From positions 1 through 64,000 of the forward strand of contig NZ_FNEJ01000012.1 of NCBI RefSeq assembly GCF_900100085.1: a stretch of DNA of 64,000 bases, written 5' to 3'. Positions 62,611-64,000 of the stretch are shown piece by piece; the first letter of the stretch is position 1, and each line of letters opens with the position of its first letter. The translations under genes were made by a program, and so were the position numbers. The stretch comes from Salipiger marinus (GTDB taxonomy: Bacteria > Pseudomonadota > Alphaproteobacteria > Rhodobacterales > Rhodobacteraceae). A model generated the notes under the pieces. It was not told where the DNA came from. It did no database searches and saw nothing but the letters and a program-made list of their open reading frames with translations.

Positions 62611-62644
62611 AAAAGTCGTCCGGGCCGGCGCGGGGCCGGCCCGG
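62611..62644 (-). terminator. Attenuating hairpin between ehuB and ehuC
   Basis: On the minus strand CCGGGCCGGC and GCCGGCCCGG form a perfect 10-bp stem with a 5-nt loop, followed after 5 nt by TTTT. It resembles the intercistronic elements after pstS and phnD. Confidence 0.7.
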
Positions 62645-62651
62645 CGCTGGC

Positions 62652-63512
62652 TTACATGGCCTCGGCGGCGCACAGATCCTCGGTGGCGCGGGTGCCGGAT
62701 CCCTGCACATCCGCGTCGGAGAAGCCGTAGGAGGTCAGGATTTCCGCCCATTCCTCGGTTTCCTTGAACGCGGTCAGCTCTTCGTTCACCGCGTCGCGCA
62801 GCGATTCGGAGCCTTCGGCAAAGGTGAAGGCGCCCCAGCTGCGCACAGGCTCGCCGCCGATGACGGGGTCGGTGAACTCTGCCGCGCCTTCCACCTGATC
62901 GGATTTGTCGGCAAGGCTCGCCACGGTCAGGCTGGTGGCGGCATAGGCGTCCGCGCGGCCCGTCGACACGTTGGAAATCGCGTCGGAATTGGCGGCCAGC
63001 GTCACCATGCGGTCCTCGGGCACACCCAGTTCCTGCAGCATTTCCAGCTGGTCGGCACCCGCCATGATGGCGACGGTCAGGTCGTCATTCTCCGCAAAAT
63101 CGGAAAAGGCGTGGATGTCCTTGGGGTTGCCAGCCGCGACCAGCAGGCCCTCGCCATAGGAGGTGTTGGGCTCGGAAAACAGCACGCTTTCACAGCGTTG
63201 CGGCAGCACGGCCATCTCTGCGGCGACCATGTCGAAACGGTCCGCCTGCAGGCCGGGGATCAGCGAGGAGAAATCGGTGGTCACCCATTCGATGTTCTCG
63301 ACGCCCAGTTCTTCCATGATGTGCTTGGCCACGTCCGGACCCGCACCCTGGGCGTTGCCCATGGGGTCGACAAAGCCATAGGGGATCTCGTTGGCGACCG
63401 CGATGCGGATGGTGCCGCTGTCCTGAATTTCCTCCAGCGTGGCGGCGGACAGCGCGGTGGTTCCCAGCAGGACAGACCCGGCAGCGAGGGTGGCAAGACG
63501 TTTGATGGTCAA
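62652..63512 (-). CDS. ehuB: Ectoine/hydroxyectoine ABC transporter substrate-binding protein
   Basis: A polar-amino-acid-type receptor with a signal peptide (TIKRLATLAAGSVLLGTTAL, cleaved after SAA) and ATLEEIQDSGTIRIAVANEI, YGFVDPMGNAQGAGPDVAKH and FSSLIPGLQADRFDMVAAEM. I favour the TTG at 63512, since GGGAG lies 9 nt before it. An ATG at 63542 has no ribosome site, would add ten residues before the basic start of the signal peptide, and lies at the presumed transcription start. EhuB captures ectoine and hydroxyectoine with high affinity in the periplasm. Confidence 0.9.
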   Translation of the reverse strand: MTIKRLATLAAGSVLLGTTALSAATLEEIQDSGTIRIAVANEIPYGFVDPMGNAQGAGPDVAKHIMEELGVENIEWVTTDFSSLIPGLQADRFDMVAAEMAVLPQRCESVLFSEPNTSYGEGLLVAAGNPKDIHAFSDFAENDDLTVAIMAGADQLEMLQELGVPEDRMVTLAANSDAISNVSTGRADAYAATSLTVASLADKSDQVEGAAEFTDPVIGGEPVRSWGAFTFAEGSESLRDAVNEELTAFKETEEWAEILTSYGFSDADVQGSGTRATEDLCAAEAM

Positions 63513-63549
63513 AGCATTTTCTCCCAGATTGTTTGTTTTCATGCTGAAT

Positions 63550-63577
63550 AACCTATAGTGTATCTAAGCAATGTCAA
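63550..63577 (-). promoter_or_regulatory. Candidate sigma-70 promoter of ehuB
   Basis: On the minus strand TTGACA (63572-63577) is followed after 16 bp by TAGGTT (63550-63555), or after 14 bp by TATAGG. The -35 is perfect and the -10 weak. The rest of the 63513-63707 space holds no gene. Confidence 0.45.
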
Positions 63578-63707
63578 AGCGGACCCCGGATTTTTACCCG
63601 GCGCCCCTTGCGACAGGGGCCGGATTTGGCGTCCGGGGACCGACTTTGGACAGCGCGGGCAGGCCCAAGGGCCGCCCGGCGCAAGCAGTCTAAAAGGAGG
63701 AAACCCC

Positions 63708-64000
63708 ATGAACGTCACAACCGGACCCGCGCAGTTCACCGATCCCGACGCCTACCCCACCCGCCTGCCCGATGCAGAGCGGATGACGGCCCGGCGCGAC
63801 CCGGTGCTGTGGTCCGACTGGACGGACAAGGCCCCCGTCTCCCGCGAGGAGGCGGAGTTTTACGCCGAAAAAGGCTATCTGGTGCGGCGCGACCTGTTCA
63901 CCCCCGAAGAGGTGCGGCTGCTGATCGACACTTCGGCGAAGCTGCGCGCCAATGGCCAGCAGATCCGGTCAGAGGATCTGGTGACCGAACCCGGATCGGA
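63708..64000 (+). CDS. ectD: Ectoine hydroxylase, N-terminal part
   Basis: The last 293 bp encode the first 97 residues of an EctD/ThpD-type dioxygenase: DAYPTRLPDAERMTARRDPV, then LWSDW and EFYAEKGYLVRRDLFTPEEV. This is the family N-terminus before the iron-binding HxD...H core, which lies beyond the window. AAAGGAGG, an excellent ribosome site, is 7 nt before ATG 63708. The enzyme hydroxylates ectoine to 5-hydroxyectoine with O2 and 2-oxoglutarate. Divergence from ehuBCDA supports either a catabolic or osmoprotectant role. Confidence 0.9.
   Translation, partial: MNVTTGPAQFTDPDAYPTRLPDAERMTARRDPVLWSDWTDKAPVSREEAEFYAEKGYLVRRDLFTPEEVRLLIDTSAKLRANGQQIRSEDLVTEPGS

Noticed and set aside
1-64000. 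tRNA, rRNA, CRISPR, insertion sequences, riboswitches
   Set aside because: The intergenic spaces, mostly under 200 bp, were read for cloverleaf-like, repeat or terminal inverted-repeat patterns and none was convincing.

Overview
The window is a GC-rich, gene-dense chromosomal stretch that looks like an alphaproteobacterium of the Rhodobacterales (Roseobacter/Paracoccus-like). That placement is inferred from the abundance of TRAP and ABC uptake systems, the extended PstC/PstA permeases, the ehuABCD-ectD ectoine locus and the many CoA-thioester catabolic operons. No rRNA, tRNA, CRISPR array, insertion sequence or phage gene was recognised; the content is almost entirely uptake, catabolism and regulation.

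Layout. 1-152: start of etfB. 205-4110 (minus): acyl-CoA dehydrogenase, family III CoA-transferase, HTD2-type hydratase and CitE-type lyase, the same enzyme set as the itaconate/citramalyl-CoA pathway of Pseudomonas aeruginosa. 4317-6044 (minus): SDR dehydrogenase and an IclR regulator, divergent from 6135-14459 (plus): acyl-CoA dehydrogenase, thioesterase, DUF35 protein, thiolase, ADP-forming acyl-CoA synthetase, MaoC hydratase, crotonase and a membrane protein. Together these form a full beta-oxidation-like module. 14518-15444: LysR regulator, divergent from 15623-25940: TAXI-TRAP transporter, two-subunit CoA-transferase, citryl-CoA-lyase-like protein, CitE, NPD flavoprotein, AidB-like dehydrogenase and MmgE/PrpD. 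This operon has no described pathway that I can name.

26117-34097 (minus): two operons sharing near-identical LacI-type operators, one with hydrolase, RraA and a HisD-like dehydrogenase, the other with dctPQM, lacI and a cupin. 34239-41377 (minus): creatininase, NMT1-type ABC transporter, cytosine-deaminase-like amidohydrolase, FAD oxidase, TetR and Rid protein. It diverges from 41600-47676 (plus): GntR, a PLP enzyme and a MalEFGK-type ABC transporter.

47699-51153 (minus) phnDCEE and 51963-58870 (plus) pstSCAB-phoU-phoB plus a PhoB-like protein with a degenerate receiver form a phosphate/phosphonate block; both promoters carry a Pho box. 58886-60387: ArsR-MFS pair with a clear operator. 60447-63512 (minus) ehuABCD and 63708 onward (plus) ectD: ectoine uptake and hydroxylation, cut by the window edge.

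A recurrent design is visible: six of the seven solute-binding-protein genes are followed, just before the next gene, by a hairpin able to dampen downstream expression.
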